40,743 bases of DNA from Anaerolineales bacterium UBA5797 (GTDB taxonomy: Bacteria > Chloroflexota > Anaerolineae > Anaerolineales > Villigracilaceae), in contig DIDP01000077.1 in NCBI GenBank assembly GCA_002418205.1, positions 1-40,743 on the forward strand, in the 5' to 3' direction. Position 1 is the stretch's first letter. Each line of letters starts with the position of its first letter. Positions 39,895 through 40,743 of the stretch are shown here, piece after piece. The notes below the pieces were generated by a model. That model saw only the letters and a program-made list of their open reading frames with translations, ran no database searches and was not told where the DNA came from. Made by a program: the position numbers and the translations under genes.

Positions 39895-39924
39895 ATTATA
39901 TGCCCAGTGTGGATTAATGCCCAA
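39895..39924 (-). promoter_or_regulatory. promoter of the GNAT gene
   Basis: On minus TTGGGC (39919-39924), an 18-nt spacer and a perfect TATAAT (39895-39900). The leader holds AAAGGAG before the ATG at 39871. Confidence 0.6.
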
Positions 39925-39925
39925 C

Positions 39926-39949
39926 CAAAAACCCCGCCGTGCGGCGGGG
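39926..39949 (-). terminator. terminator of the YggT genes
   Basis: On minus CCCCGCC and GGCGGGG pair around GCAC and are followed by TTTTTGG. Confidence 0.9.
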
Positions 39950-39962
39950 TCGGTTGTAGTGA

Positions 39963-40319
39963 TCACCTTTGACCGGCGAACAGGAGCCGGACCAGTTTTA
40001 TGGCGGTCCAGCCGAGCAGGCTGTAGGCGGTGACCGCCATCAGGGTATTCAACTCCGGCGTGACCTCCCGGAAGAGCGGCGAACGGACCAGTCCCTGAAA
40101 GGCGGAGAGGAACGGTTCGGAGGTGCTGTAGATCAGCCCGGCGAACGGATGGGACGGGCTGGCATCCCACAGGTCCAGGAAGAAACGCAGGATGAGCAGG
40201 ATGTTGAGCAGGCTGACGCCCAGTTCGATCAATCCGCTGACCCGCTGTTGGATCTCGCGGTTGACGGACGGAACGCCATCGACCGGTCCCAGGCGTCTCG
40301 AATCGGTCATCTGTCTCAT
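39963..40319 (-). CDS. YggT family membrane protein, second copy
   Basis: The 118-residue protein has a charged N-terminus and two or three membrane spans, with the family pattern LLNILLILRFFLDLWDASPSHPF and YSTSEPFLSAFQGL (each quoted in part), and ends YSLLGWTAIKLVRLLFAGQR. YggT proteins are small membrane proteins of poorly known function, linked in some bacteria to cell division or osmotic tolerance. AAAGGA lies before the ATG. It shares clear sequence identity with the gene just upstream, 37 nt away, so the pair arose by tandem duplication. Confidence 0.8.
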   Translation of the reverse strand: MRQMTDSRRLGPVDGVPSVNREIQQRVSGLIELGVSLLNILLILRFFLDLWDASPSHPFAGLIYSTSEPFLSAFQGLVRSPLFREVTPELNTLMAVTAYSLLGWTAIKLVRLLFAGQR

Positions 40320-40356
40320 GTTGTGTTCCTTTCGTCCCTCAGAGGGACCGCGGTTG

Positions 40357-40731
40357 TCACTTCATGCGGGCGAACAGCACCCACAACAGTTGCACGATGA
40401 TCCAGCCCAGCAGGGAATAGACCACGATGGCGATCAGCGAGAAGAACTCGATCTCGATGCCCTCGAAGGAGGGCGTGTTGGTGAGACCCTGGAACATCCA
40501 AAGGAACGGGGAGGTGATGAAGTAGATCATGCTGGCAAACGGGTTGGCGGGGTTGGCTGCCATCAGTTTGAGCAGGAAGCGCAGACCGATGAGACCATCC
40601 AGCACGCCGAAGCCCAACTGGATGAGCCCGATGACCCGCCGCAGGGTCTCCTGATTGGGGGTGAGGACTTGCACCTCAGAGGTCCTGCCGGTGGATGATC
40701 TGACGCGTCCGGTATCAGTAAGTTGACTCAT
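40357..40731 (-). CDS. YggT family membrane protein, first copy
   Basis: The 124-residue protein carries the same pattern as its neighbour: LLKLMAANPANPFASMIYF, TSPFLWMFQGL and YSLLGWIIVQLLWVLFARMK. The hydrophilic N-terminus (about 1-30) is Thr/Arg-rich and differs from the second copy. A near-perfect ribosome binding site (AAGGAGATACAA) precedes the ATG and reaches the right edge of the window, so the promoter or an upstream gene lies outside. Two diverged tandem copies suggest that the two may form a heteromeric membrane unit. Confidence 0.8.
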   Translation of the reverse strand: MSQLTDTGRVRSSTGRTSEVQVLTPNQETLRRVIGLIQLGFGVLDGLIGLRFLLKLMAANPANPFASMIYFITSPFLWMFQGLTNTPSFEGIEIEFFSLIAIVVYSLLGWIIVQLLWVLFARMK

Positions 40732-40743
40732 TTGTATCTCCTT

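Overview
The window (40.7 kb, fairly GC-rich, genes tightly packed on both strands) looks like a chromosome segment of an uncultured Chloroflexota bacterium, most likely class Anaerolineae. The pointers are many lipoproteins with Pro/Thr-rich linkers after the lipobox, LysM and LytR-CpsA-Psr envelope proteins, a Ser/Thr kinase fused to a beta-propeller, ABC-2 exporters, a thiosulfate sulfurtransferase resembling the actinobacterial CysA type, and several families of short palindromic intergenic repeats. The taxonomic placement is inference from gene style. I saw no rRNA, tRNA, CRISPR array, insertion sequence or prophage.

Layout. 1-3584: a redox cassette (lipoprotein cytochrome c cut by the left edge, cytochrome b561, cupin), then a CRP/FNR regulator, lysA and a DivIC-like protein, all on the minus strand. 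3590-5655: methylmalonyl-CoA epimerase and tilS on plus. 5659-11258: a tyrosine-recombinase-fold protein that has lost its catalytic residues, then an operon of a histidine-kinase-like protein, a LysM protein and an LCP protein. 11333-19057 (plus): a TPR protein, a lipoprotein, mtaB, folD, a membrane diheme cytochrome c and a Ser/Thr kinase. 19055-23011: ABC exporter A. 23307-26503: a lipoprotein nucleoside hydrolase, a P1-family peptidase and an ATP-grasp protein. 26597-28441: an FKBP isomerase and an MFS transporter. 28489-31571: ABC exporter B with a repeat-decorated promoter. 31576-33688: an MFS transporter and an SH3-like lipoprotein. 33768-35322: SufE and a sulfurtransferase behind a Cys-containing leader ORF and a terminator-like leader. 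35339-40731: a membrane protein, a tandem GGDEF protein, an RNHCP zinc protein, rsgA, an orphan leader-ORF transcript, a GNAT acetyltransferase and two YggT-family proteins.

How it fits together. Core genes (lysA, tilS, mtaB, folD, rsgA) alternate with envelope, export and signalling genes. Two observations stand out. First, the sulfurtransferase-sufE operon has the parts of a translation-dependent attenuator: a near-consensus promoter, a 16-codon ORF with two Cys codons, and a large terminator with competing pairings. A second short ORF with its own promoter and terminators, and a His-Cys near its end, lies upstream of rsgA. Second, at least six genes have a -10 element 6-7 nt before the start codon, so leaderless mRNAs look common here. 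Two proteins keep an enzyme fold without key catalytic residues (recombinase, histidine kinase) and one GGDEF protein has altered signature motifs in both domains.
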